Source of the DNA: Fragilaria radians
Taxonomy: Eukaryota > Bacillariophyta > Fragilariophyceae > Fragilariales > Fragilariaceae
Length of the DNA stretch: 17,068 nt
Reading direction: 5' to 3'
NCBI GenBank assembly: GCA_900642245.1
Contig: CAAAJI010000030.1
Span: 204,118-221,185 of the forward strand
Under the pieces are notes generated by a model that did no database searches, was not told the DNA's origin, and was given only the letters and a program-made list of their open reading frames with translations. The translations under genes and the position numbers were made by a program. This document shows positions 1 to 9,115 of the stretch, piece after piece. Position 1 is the stretch's first letter. Each line of letters starts with the position of its first letter.

Positions 1-153
1 ATTATAGACTATTTTATTGTTTGTTCTGTTAGTCTTGTCTAATCATGAAACTTCTCTCAAGAGATGTTCTAAAGAGATCTTCCTGATCAAACTTGAAGAT
101 TTGCAATCTTGTTCTAAGCTTCCTCCCAACTGCTTAGATACCTTGCTTCAACC

Positions 154-192
154 TTGTCCATAAGGACAAGTTTGTTGTCCATAAGGATAAGT
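154..192. repeat. Short tandem repeat of a hairpin-forming unit
   Basis: Two 18-bp copies, ttgtccataaggacaagt at 154-171 and ttgtccataaggataagt at 175-192, differ at one base and sit 21 bp apart. The first copy with its flanking c is itself an inverted repeat, with arms cttgtcc and ggacaag around a four-base loop. It lies just outside the better supported LTR-like repeat, so it may be part of an old element end or simple sequence. No function can be read from it. Confidence 0.6.
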
Positions 193-205
193 TAGTTTAG
201 ACCTT

Positions 206-229
206 CAACTCTTTATAATTAAAGAGTTG
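206..229. repeat. Perfect 9-bp inverted repeat (hairpin)
   Basis: The arms caactcttt (206-214) and aaagagttg (221-229) are exact reverse complements around the loop ataatt. It follows the tandem hairpin unit at 154-192. No transcribed unit is visible next to it, so it is listed as a structural repeat rather than a terminator. Confidence 0.55.
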
Positions 230-287
230 TCTTCTAATTTAGATCTTTATTTAGATCATTGTTATAACCGTCTTGCTTTAGATCTGG

Positions 288-590
288 TCCTGGATTGTAT
301 AACAATACTCTCCATTTATAAGCAATAGTTATGCCTCACTAAGTTAATCATAGTAAACTTGTGGTCAATATAGAATTGGATAGTTTACTTGTAACTATCC
401 ATAGATAGATGAGTAATTACAAGGATATGTTAATCCTACTCCTATTTACTATGCACTAACGGTAAAGGACGTCTCCTTACACCGGTACACACATACATCT
501 CTTTAGCTTAACATGTTATTATTAAACTGTTATTGCTTACAACCTATTGTGTTAGGGATTTGCTTCTTGATCCTAGTCAAGGTAGGCCAA
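288..590. repeat. LTR-like direct repeat, left copy
   Basis: This copy aligns co-linearly with 1727-2005. Matching anchors, left and right, are tcctgga (288/1727), taagcaat (319/1759), atagatgagtaattaca (405/1846, 16 of 17 identical), ttacaccggtacacacatacatct (477/1897, written in two parts to show the match: 20 of 24 identical), the ttgcttacaacct block (533/1953) and the ttcttgat block (563/1983). The offset is 1439-1441 up to position 421 and exactly 1420 from 477 to about 573, which argues for shared ancestry with one indel. It also contains a hairpin, ggatagtt...aactatcc, at 378-400. Confidence 0.55.
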
Positions 591-1440
591 GTTCTGTTAT
601 GCGGTCACAGGAATTCCAGATATCCTTTCAATGTCAATTCGTGCTTTGCTTGGGCCTATTTCCGACTGCATTGATCGTAAAGTTCCTTAATTCCATGCAA
701 AACCGCTAAATTTGTCATTAGTCGTTATTATTTGTGCATACTACTTGATATTAGACAATAGTTCACAGCTTTGGTTCCCTTTGAATGGCAGATTCAAAGT
801 TTGAATATAGCTCTGTGATGTGCATTAGTCTCAATGAAGAGCTATAAGGCATGGAGTATTCCACATTGAGTAAATATGGAAATTCCGTCACTAAAGCGCA
901 CTTCATGTCTTTCATGGTTCCTTCATACTTCAAACTGCCTTAGTTTCAAAGCTTTCCTATCTCTTTCGATTTGTAAGACGATTCATTGCTTCTCTAATCT
1001 ACATCCATGTTACGTAATTTTCAGTAAGGAATAAGAAATTGAAGATGATTATAAGTATGAGCTACTTGCTCGACTCTTTAGAGAACAAGGAGAATACTAT
1101 TTGATTACAGTCCTCTCGCAAAAAGTAAAATCTTTTCTTAACCATCATATCTTTCTGTGACTTCAGCTCTTGAGAATTCCATATTTCCCATTACATTACA
1201 TAACTCAACACTTAATGCAATCCTATTTAGAAATAAAGTTTTGAGGACATAGAAAACAACTGAAATGTTTTCATTTTATGTTCTCTGCTTCGTAGAATTT
1301 CACTGTTAACCATAGTTTATAGCAAATGTACTTCCCCGTAAACATTTTGTGACGAAGAAATCATACCCTTTATGTGTTGAATCAAGTAGTACTGTTGAGA
1401 TATAATTGCTATGAAGATTAAGTCAGCTTGCATTAGGACT

Positions 1441-1602
1441 TCAATGTTTTTTGCGTTCTAAACCAGAGAGAAGCGCCTCTTCTTCTTCGTTTTGAATCTT
1501 CAGATCGTCAATGGCTACGCGAGATAAGAAATCCATTACAACATTTCTCTTCCCTGGGAGTTATTCAAATCGCACTCCCTATTCATTAAGGAGAAGCAGC
1601 TA
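1441..1602 (-). pseudogene. Ty3/gypsy pol fragment, RNase H/connection region
   Basis: On the minus strand, one frame from about 1602 down to 1441 reads LLLLNE-stop-GVRFE-stop-LPGKRNVV followed by MDFLSRVAIDDLK and an acidic run EEEE. Gypsy-type polyproteins carry a block just after RNase H of the form RW...L.EY.V.F.Y.PGK.NVVADALSR, which this matches closely. In-frame stops lie at 1600-1602, 1579-1581 and 1561-1563, and the frame closes at 1441-1443. The first falls where the family has the Trp of the RW pair and the next two where it has conserved Tyr. The fragment is dead. The integrase expected below 1441 is not convincingly readable; only a short stretch after position 1440 looks vaguely coding. 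Confidence 0.75.
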
Positions 1603-1702
1603 TTGTTCCAATAATCTATAAAGACTATGATTGGATAATCTAGCAGGGAGGAAAGAAAGTAATTGTTGTCATCACTACTAATGGTTAAGTTACTTTCTAA
1701 AG

Positions 1703-1726
1703 AGAGGAAAGATTCAACTTTCCTCT
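1703..1726. repeat. Perfect 9-bp inverted repeat
   Basis: The arms agaggaaag (1703-1711) and ctttcctct (1718-1726) are exact reverse complements around attcaa. It sits immediately inside the left edge of the right LTR-like repeat, in a purine/pyrimidine-rich patch (about 1650-1830) with several further ggaaag and ctttcc runs. Confidence 0.5.
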
Positions 1727-2005
1727 TCCTGGAAAGTATTTCCCATTCTTTCCCTTCTTAAGCAATTTATACTCATTGTTATATTTGTCATGTTAAATAC
1801 ATTTCATTGTTTCCCATAGGAAAGAAAGTGAAAGCTAATCCGGGAATAGATGTGTAATTACATAGAATTTCCGTTTTTACAATAAGGGATGTTTTCCTAC
1901 ACCAGTACACACGTGCATCTTATAGCCAATTATTTCGTTTCTAGACTAAACATTGCTCATAACCTTTCAAATTAGGCATTCTCTTCTTGATTCATAATTC
2001 AATGT
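1727..2005. repeat. LTR-like direct repeat, right copy
   Basis: This is the partner of the left copy at 288-590; the anchors are listed there. The strongest tract is 1897-1993, which matches 477-573 at one constant offset without gaps. The hairpin of the left copy has decayed here to ggaaagaaagtgaaagctaatcc-like sequence (described in pieces: ggaaag at the left, ctaatcc at the right). The divergence between the copies points to an old insertion, if the LTR reading is right. Confidence 0.5.
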
Positions 2006-2974
2006 ACGTTGCATGTAGTACCGTATTTAGGTAGCTCACCTGTAATTGTTTGAATGAGTCTGCTCTGCGGAGATTGAAAGTAGGAAAATTATGCTCTAAT
2101 TTTAAAAACGATGAAAAACTACGCTTGCTTCTCTAGTCATACAAAGAGTGGAAACTTGACTCACTAATTGTTTGCTACTATATTATTCCTTTCGACCAGC
2201 CTACTATTTTGGATGAATGAATATACCCAGATTATTCTGGTCAATCAAAATATTTTTTGACTTATTTTATTTAGAATGAAATATTTAAATGATGTTTCAA
2301 TTCATGTAACAGATGTGATTTATAATCACCTTACTTTTAAAGGCCTATGATTAGTACTTTTCAGTTGTTGTTGTTTTAGATACGCTAATTTGGGTGATAT
2401 CTTCATCATCTATGTTTGCATGCACTAGCAACAATGGACGGCCGAAATATTGGTACAAAATAGCATCTTCTGGATTTAATGTTTTTCTGGTTTACTTTGC
2501 TGTGCGTACTATAATCATCAGGTGTTATCTTCTAGTATTCTGAATATAGAACACTCCCATATTCTTGAATAATCAATATTCTTTCTTTTGTCTCTGAAAA
2601 CTTGACGCAAATAAGTATATACCCCACATCACTGATTCACATCTTTTTTGGTGAACGGGATATTGACAAACAGATAGATGCACGTTTACTAGGTCAACAA
2701 TGTATCAAGAGCACTACTTGGAGCACCTGTCATATCCTTTACAACTTGAACACAACATAATAGGTACTGTATACCATTTAACTTTATCAGGTTTTCCTGA
2801 GGGGTGTGCATCTTTTTCCAATGACTGTGATGCTGCTTCACCTCATGCGCGCAATCTTTGGTACGACAAGGATCAACATAATTTCTAATCTTCGACAATA
2901 AATTATATACATTTGGAAATTATAATTCAACTCTCATTCTTTCATATCATGATAACTTTCATAGAATTTCAAAG
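2006..2974. other. Intergenic stretch, no gene recognised
   Basis: AT-rich sequence without an intact gene. Overlapping open frames of about 60-70 codons exist on both strands at 2689-2898, but neither shows a recognisable domain, and each could be chance. No tRNA-like internal promoter pair, LTR end or tandem array was seen. Confidence 0.4.
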
Positions 2975-3407
2975 ATGACAACCAATTTTCTGAAATATGC
3001 TCCAAATACTTCATGCAGCGAAAGTGACTCAATTTTTTCAAATAATTTCAAGGTGACCGCCAAAAGTAAGTATTGGATAGGTTTGCTGCTAAAGTGTATG
3101 CTGAATGGCATGATGTAGTTTCTATGAAAAATAATGACGGTGTCCAGTTAATACAAGAAGTGAGTGGTTATGATAGTTAATCAAATATGTTCTCAGATCA
3201 TCATCTTAAAAATTAATGTAGTGTTGCGGCGTTAAAAAGAGACACCTTAACCCTAATATTTTTACTATTACTCCTGTACTTGTAAGACAAGAAAATATGT
3301 CTCGAGAACTTCTAAGTATGACAGTCTTGGAATTCGAATTTCTATGTAGAATTAATACTGAAGAATGGAGTCCTACTGGATGGACTTCATTTGGGGAAGT
3401 AAAGTGA
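2975..3407 (+). pseudogene. Possible decayed protein-coding region, unidentified
   Basis: Three consecutive plus-strand frames look compositionally like protein. The first runs from ATG at 2975 to TAG at 3116-3118 (47 codons). The second overlaps it in another frame from 3076 to TAA at 3178-3180 (34 codons, including AAKVYAEWHDVV). The third is open from 3222 to TGA at 3405-3407 (61 codons, ATG at 3297, ending EEWSPTGWTSFGEVK). Together they could be one gene broken by a frameshift near 3070 and another near 3200. No family is recognised. The pentapeptide SPTGW also occurs near the C terminus of the protein encoded at 3551-5887, which may be chance. Unannotated exons are an alternative, but no intron joins the frames cleanly. 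Confidence 0.22.
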
Positions 3408-3550
3408 CCCAAGACTTCTTCGAATTGAAACGCTCCCCCTATTCAAGTCTTACATCTTGAGATCAAAGAACCCCTTGAACTATAGTCTTTTCGTGAAGTC
3501 GTTTCCTTCTCTCACCTTCCTGAATTGAGTCACAAGAAGACAGTGAAAGG

Positions 3551-5887
3551 ATGGCTGTTGTCTCTTCAGAAGGTGGCGAGGAGAATAAAACGTCTGCAAT
3601 AACGGACTCCGTACCGGGAGTTTTCACAAACAATTATTCCTCGACTATATTCTCTGTTGTTAGAGACAGCTCCACATCCACACCAAAAGATATGTCATGT
3701 GATGATTACAGTGAGGATGAAGTCAAGAAATTAGCACCAAGTTTCTGGCAAGTCCTATCAGCATGGTGTTTTCCTTTCTTACTATTATGGCTACGTCGTT
3801 CGTTGTTGGGAACAACCACGGTTCATCTTCTTCGTTCACTATTGATGGGGGAGGGAATCAACTTTGTCGCATCTCAGTATGGAGATGTACCAAAGTGGGT
3901 ATATTCGTTGACAGATCCTCATGCATGGCCGCCTCCTGCGTTTACCATCCTTGCTCTTATTACACTAATTGCCCTAATTGCTCACCCCGATGGACTTACA
4001 TGGTTTATGTTGGGTAAATTGCGGTACGTTAATGTTTCTATGGTTTGGTTAGTGAACTGAATTCAGTCGTGAGCTAATTTTTTCCTCTTTCACAGAGATG
4101 TTTTATTTACCATTCTTCACACTGTCGCTTCATGCTGGACTCTGTTTATACAAGATTATGGAATAGTGACAACAACAGTGGCACTGATGACATTGACTGG
4201 AATTGCATGTCTACTGGGGATTTTGCTCAGAAATGCTTTGCCTAAAGCTATGTGTAAACGACGAACACAGGATGCTCAGGATCGAAGAAATAAAAAGAAA
4301 CGGAAGGGGTTGAAGGGATTAGGACGTTTGAAATCGCCGAGAAAATCAGATGTTCACGAAACCAGCAGCCAGGATAATGAGACAAGCTTCTTCACTCATC
4401 CATGCTCTCTATCGGTAGACAGTCTAGTCGCAGAAGAAATTGTGGATAAGCAATCAAGCACGGTAACCCCACAGCTGGAGGTGATAACACCATATTCGCC
4501 AACAAGATCCACTTTTCGACAACGAACACCTTCGTCGTCAACAATAGATACGACTTTGGACGATACTTCGTGCGATTCTTTGTCAGTGCGCTCATTTTCT
4601 TCGACACCCACAGCTGTAACTGTAGGATCTACAGGGAACTCCGAATCTGGTAAATCGATGAAAAGGCATGGGAAAAAGAGTCTCAAAAATACTCGATTGC
4701 ATCACGGTCCAAATGATATTCAGGAAGCACAACCGGTACCAGATGACTCTACAAAATTGCATAAACGTCAAAATATCTCTATATCAATCGTTGAAGATCA
4801 GACTCCCAAATCGAAACCAAGTCGGGAAAATGTGAATCAACCATCACCATCTCAAGTAGCTGTTGATAACTTGAAGCAGAGTTATAGTGATGCTTCTTCG
4901 ATAGTTAGTGTTGACAACAAGCAAAGTCAAACTGGAACATCAGAATTAACATCACACCCAGGAGATCATCATACGGGATATACGATGACTTCGGGATTAA
5001 GTCGTTATGCTTCAGAAGTTCCGCCCAAATCACCTGATCGAAAGCAGCAGCTTCCTACCCCACCAGGACGTTTTTCGAATTTGAAGGAAAGGGATACACG
5101 ATTTTCAAATTCTCGCAAAAACCATGGGCGACTTGTCCAGGGAAAGGGGAAGAGTAGGATGAAGACGGGTCAAAGCACTAGCACGACTTCAAGTCCTAGA
5201 CATGCCAAATCTTCGGAAAACGCAAATCGATGCAAGAATTCAATTAAGGACTTTGAACAACCGTCTGTATCGGAACCATTGTTGAAGAAATGTGATAAAG
5301 ACAAGTTGAAAACCGGAGGTACTCCTTCTCGCAAAGAAAATAGAACTCAAAAATTTGCTAGCTCAGTTCAGTATGGAAGCCCATGTAATCCAGAAGAGTC
5401 TATAACTCCAAAGAAACTTGAGCTAGGATCATTTCTTGCAAGCGTGGGAATCGTCAATAGAAGTGACTCTAAACAAACATTGGATACTAAATTTTCTGAC
5501 AGTGATGATTTGGAACGATTGTCTTTTCAATTGCAGACAAGTTGTCCACAAACGCAAAGCAATGTGAGCAGAGTTTGGGAACAGCATCAACCGACCCGTT
5601 GGAATCATGACTATGGAAGGACTCCCCCTCCTCCGCCTGGATTGTCAAGCATTCATGATGAACCTCCGACTCTCTTCGGTACACCCACGCTCCGAAATGA
5701 GGCGACCCCAAATATTTTGAAAACTAGTGAGCGATTCTCTCCCACTGGCTGGTACCCATTGGCAAATCCTTTTGTTGCTTTCGAGGATCCAAAACCTGAT
5801 TGCGTTTTGGATGATGAAGAAAGTCGAATTGAGGCTGAGTTACAAGAATTAGGAGGACAAATGATTGGAAGTATTTTGGATTTCTAA
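3551..5887 (+). CDS. Hypothetical multi-pass membrane protein with long disordered tail (2 exons)
   Basis: Not recognised as a known family. The coding sequence is 3551-4023 joined to 4096-5887, giving 754 residues. The start has A at -3 and G at +4, and an in-frame TGA lies upstream at about 3518-3520. Visible layout: a polar, acidic N terminus (1-66); hydrophobic segments at about 67-88, 130-146, 160-178 and 183-203; then a strongly basic patch (about 210-230, KRR and KKKRK) where the chain would leave the membrane; then a Ser/Thr/Pro/Lys-rich low-complexity region to about 700 with a PPPPPG run. The last 50 residues (705-754) are different: SPTGWYPLANPF followed by an acidic, helix-like end (DDEESRIEAELQELGG), which could be a short conserved docking motif. 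The basic patch after the last segment suggests the tail is cytosolic. Splicing is essential to the model, because the third and fourth membrane segments are only in frame after intron removal. An integral membrane scaffold or signalling protein is one guess; function is unknown. Confidence 0.75.
4024..4095 (+). other. Spliceosomal intron, 72 bp
   Basis: Donor CG|gtacgt, acceptor tttcacag|AGATG after a pyrimidine-rich tract. Removing it leaves CG + A, an Arg codon, and joins two open frames with hydrophobic sequence continuing across the junction. Unspliced, the first frame stops at 4058-4060. The nearby alternative AG at 4096-4097 would break the frame. Confidence 0.88.
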
Positions 5888-7309
5888 AAGAGGAGCAAAA
5901 TTGAAAGAGAAAAGACTGTGAAGTAAGAACAGAATTTGAGCTTTTGATAGTTAAATGAGGTATAGAAAGTTAAGATGGAGATTCATGTTCGCATCGTAGC
6001 GTACAAACAGCACTAGACCCACCACGACCAGTAAATCATTATTTCCACCAGGTACCTCCCCACTGAAGTCAAATTTGTTTGAAAACAAAAGAACGGAACG
6101 TCATAAACTCGTGAAAAATGTATTTTTTGTATTCGACACATGTTTACAGAACAAATACATTTTCTTTTCAACACTTTCAGAACTTTGAAACATTGTAAGA
6201 AATTGCTTTTCTCAAAAATTATGAGCAAGACATTAATCCATTTCTTTCACTTTTATCTGTCAACGGAGAAAGAATTCGAGGTTTAAAATGCAAACTGTAT
6301 TTCTCGATTGGAATTGTTAGGCATGGCACTACAACACTTCTAATGACAAAACAGCATGATCAATTCAATAAATTTGCTTCTGATAGCAAATGCAATAGCA
6401 ATAAGTAGCATATTTTCAAGCATGATTGTTTGATGGGAATCTTTGACACTACAGCATGGATGAATTTGATTATTAAATAGCTTCTACTAGCAACATAGCG
6501 CAAAGGATTATTACGTTTTGCTTTTATGACTAAAATGAAGAGAATGTTGTTTTCAACTACGTTTCGCATTCAGGGGTCATCATCAATCAGAATAACTTTG
6601 AGCTCATCTTAAGGTAATGAATAACAAGGTAAGAAAAGCAAGATCTATACAACATATTTTGATTTCTCAGTCTCTATAGATTAAACATATATATTAAAAG
6701 AATATCATGAAAAGTCATGCGCGAGCAGTTGCTACGTGAAAGGCATGATAACTGTATGTGAGAATAGCAGTAACTCCGTTCGACTCTAAATTGCTTTGAT
6801 TCAACTTCACACACTTCTAGGAGTCATTTTCGATCATTAGCTGAAACTGCAATATTTAAAGTAGACTAAATGCTTATTTCCTAGGAACGATGGAAAAAAG
6901 TTTGATACAACCAATCAACTGTGAGATTATTTGTTACGTAGAATTGTCGGAAGAAACGAGGTAGAAAAAAGAAAACGCTACACTGAAAAAAAGATATCCA
7001 GGTGAAGTTCACACTGATAGCATACAAAAGATCCATGCCTGAATCAATTAAAAAGCATTCACAAATATCCTCAGCTTCTCAGAGATGAAGGATAATCATC
7101 AAATTCTGTAAAATTAGTTGCATTCAGTGGTCATTTGCCGGGATCTTCTTAAGTGGTATTGGATTACATAATTTTAAAGCAATTAGGGTGAGCTAGATAT
7201 ACAAGCAACAGCAAAAATACTCACCCTACAGCAGCAAGTACAAACTATTAACAATTAGCAGCATACTACAAATGATTGGCAATTGACAGTCTTTAAGGCT
7301 TTAAGATGA
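5888..7309. other. Intergenic stretch, no gene recognised
   Basis: AT-rich sequence following the membrane-protein gene. The first few hundred bases presumably contain its 3' untranslated region; the first AATAAA seen (6367-6372) is too far from the stop to assign with confidence. Minus-strand open frames of about 70 codons (6013-6228, 6360-6569) are composed of common AT-rich codons and show no domain. The gag part of the copia relic that begins near 7318 would be expected here, but I could not read any. Confidence 0.45.
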
Positions 7310-7329
7310 TGCTTGCTGATCAGCAAGCA
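7310..7329. repeat. Perfect 20-bp palindrome
   Basis: tgcttgctgatcagcaagca reads identically on both strands, centred on the tgatca core; the next bases outward (a and c) do not pair. It overlaps the left end of the copia relic, where the sequence is also readable as codons. It may be a protein-binding site, a cruciform-prone site or chance. Confidence 0.7.
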
Positions 7330-7627
7330 CAACGAGCCAAACTAGCATGAAATTATATCATACGCTAGGAATGCCGTCAGTAAATGAATGTTTCAAAGCA
7401 GCTACTACAATCACATGAAATTATGCAAGGGGCAGGAGGTATCTGGCCCTGATATTGGGTCACTAAATGGTAGCTCTACAACAAAGGAAGAAGTAGCCGT
7501 GAGGGCAGATTACATTGGAAATTCAAAAATTAGTAGAAAGTCAACAGAAGCTCTTCTGCAACTTCTTGACATAGTGGACACTTATCTGATTGTTGAGTAT
7601 TCAATGTGGATAGTCAAAGTTTGGTAG
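7318..7627 (+). pseudogene. Ty1/copia pol relic, GAG-pre-integrase region
   Basis: Three frames follow one another. Frame 1 (7318-7350) reads DQQAQRAKLA then stops. Frame 2 (7347-7418) reads MKLYHTLGMPSVNECFKA and stops at 7416-7418. Frame 3 (open 7388-7627) carries VSGPDIGSLNG, then TTKEEVAVRADYI, then LLDIVDTYLIVEYS. In a copia lineage common in diatoms these blocks run A+KLYHxLGxPS, then xGPDIGSLKGKTTR...V..DYI.IP, then DIMFVN..PFLVTISR, in this order. The relic therefore has at least two frameshifts, and the zinc-binding stretch between the second and third blocks appears shortened. The LTRs, gag and reverse transcriptase are not found nearby. It abuts the LINE relic, which may have inserted into it. 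Confidence 0.65.
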
Positions 7628-7865
7628 GTGTTAATCAGAAACCATTTTTATAATAGAGATGGAGTGCTTGTGTTGTACCCATATTTCCCTGCTATTATTC
7701 CCAATCAATTAGGTTGTATGTTTCTCTTCCCGTTTTTGTATTCTTATTCCAATACTTTATCAATATTTGCTTTTGTCCACATTGAATTATATTGGAAATA
7801 TTAAAGAGTTTATTTATCACCAAAGATGCGGATTGATCCGGTAAGTCGAAATCTGTTAGGTCTAT
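7628..7865 (-). pseudogene. Decayed C-terminal tail of the LINE ORF2
   Basis: Below the RNase H stop, the minus strand still has coding-like pieces: SLVINKLFNISN, then ILIKYWNKNTKTGRETYNLIDWE. The last resembles the W...F..IDW motif that follows RNase H in such elements. Two stops follow directly. The piece KWFLINTYQT near 7625-7655 may extend it, but this lies at the border with the copia relic and the assignment is uncertain. Confidence 0.4.
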
Positions 7866-8501
7866 TTAGATTGCCTTGTTTCCACGCTTATCCATGTCCT
7901 TATTTAACTTTACTTGTATCATACTAGACACAATTACTTTTTGGTGTCCTTTGACATGATAAAATGATCCGTTTCCTTGAAGGTTTTGTGATATATTCTG
8001 TAAAACGTCAGATTCCTTCCATTCCAAATTAACTTGCGATCTTTGCAATGCTTTTAGTTGATGTATAAGGGCTTTGTTGTTGCAATATAATCGCCATGTT
8101 ATGCTCTGCTGACACATCTGTTGACTAACACTTTGAAGTACTAAACATACACCTAACGCTTCGGCTCTGATAGAGGATATATTTGCCTCTTTAAGTCGTT
8201 GTTTCTGTTCTTTTAATATTTCTCGGTTTGAGTCTGTAATTGCCCAAACAATGGCGGCTTCATCTTGATGTACTGAGGCATCCGTTACTACAATGATGTT
8301 GTTAGGTGGTTGCATAGTTGTATTACTGTCAGCCTCTGATTGTTGGAATTCCACTTGCTGTTTACGTACGTAAGACTTCGGAAACACTCCTGCAAATGCA
8401 ACAACGTTTGGAAGGACTTGTTCTGGTAGAGCTGGAATCTGAGTGATTGCTTGGTTCTGAAGACTATTTTTCTCAAAGATGTGATCTTTCTTGGAATACA
8501 C
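7866..8501 (-). pseudogene. LINE RNase H domain
   Basis: A 211-codon open frame, the longest surviving piece of the element. An RNase H fold is visible: VVTDAS (first catalytic Asp), then SSIRAEALGVCLVL (catalytic Glu in RAEA), then LYCNNKALIHQL, then FYHVKGHQ, and finally LNKDMDKRGNKA with the last Asp. RNase H would remove the RNA strand of the RNA:DNA hybrid during retrotransposition. In the third motif the family usually has C/SDN; here it is CNN, so that catalytic Asp is replaced by Asn. The nominal ATG at the top is internal to an original longer frame, and related sequence continues upstream through stops (8502-8743). Confidence 0.8.
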
Positions 8502-8743
8502 ATATGCTTCATCTCTCTATATAGTATACTTTCAAACTATCCACTCTCCGAGTGATGTTAACGTCTTGACTTTTGTCTCGTTAATATACTTAGAAATTTT
8601 TGCCAATAGTGCCAAAGTGTCTTGTTTGGCCTCTTATTTTACACGCCTTCCTGATGTCCGATGGTTCTGAACCTTGCTTCTTTGTGTTGGAGACATTTGG
8701 GTTTTATCTTTTTGCTAGGAAGAATATCTTATAACGTAATCAC

Positions 8744-9115
8744 TCAAAGGAGTAATCTGCATTGATTAATGTTGCTGATTGTTTTCTTAGAATATGGTTG
8801 CTTATGGACGAGATCCATAATATAAGCATCATTCTGTCGTAACGAAGAATAGTTCCACTTGTCTATTTTGATTTTTATTCTGTACTGATGAATACATTTC
8901 CCCATCTCCTCAAACCATACTGATTCTGCAGTAGTTGCCGAGTTGTCCCTGAGTTGGAATGGACAAACACCTCTCCCACCTTTATATCTCCACCATTTAT
9001 AGGCTAACCATAAGTGGTTTTGAAGCTTTGATCTACTTGAAATGTGATTTGTTGAATTAACCAGATTTTGGGCTCCTTGTAGTATATAGGTGTCTATCAT
9101 CTCTTGATGCCCCAA
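8744..9115 (-). pseudogene. LINE post-RT region
   Basis: The frame begins GHQEMIDTYILQGAQNLVN and ends LRQNDAYIMDLV...SKKTISNINQCRLLL. Elements of this lineage have, just after the RT, a block like GxxDxYTLQGxxxIxxL..H.R. and then R.ND..IM+.........INxCRLYL.V..L.DI, in this order. The following L.DI part is present at about 8700-8740 in other frames, after a stop. Upstream, the sequence runs within 121 bp into the pre-RT linker, so the RT palm that should precede this block is absent. Confidence 0.6.

Larger units (their letters stand above)
288..2005 (-). mobile_element. Relic of a Ty3/gypsy-like LTR retrotransposon, internally deleted
   Basis: Two diverged direct repeats (about 288-590 and 1727-2005) flank a minus-strand fragment of a gypsy-type polyprotein (1441-1602). 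Read on the minus strand, the order is 5' LTR (right copy), RNase H/connection fragment, decayed sequence where integrase would lie, then 3' LTR (left copy). Gag, protease and reverse transcriptase do not fit in the gap of roughly 120 bp between the right repeat and the RNase H fragment, so they would have been deleted. The LTR ends (TG...CA), primer-binding site and target duplication could not be located, so the outer limits are approximate. The repeats could instead belong to a different element. Confidence 0.5.

Noticed and set aside
1035..1160. A 41-codon open stretch on the plus strand with protein-like composition (ELLARLFREQGEYYL)
   Set aside because: It has no ATG near its start and no recognised family, and it lies in the region where the minus-strand gypsy integrase should be. 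Probably chance.
2689..2898. Overlapping 60-70-codon frames on both strands
   Set aside because: Neither shows a domain or a plausible continuation by splicing; similar lengths are expected by chance in this sequence.
3763..4017. 84-codon plus-strand frame inside the membrane-protein gene
   Set aside because: Out-of-frame shadow of exon 1, whose own frame has the membrane segments and joins exon 2 exactly.
6779..6795. gttcgactc, resembling a tRNA internal promoter B box
   Set aside because: No matching A box, acceptor stem or cloverleaf could be built around it.
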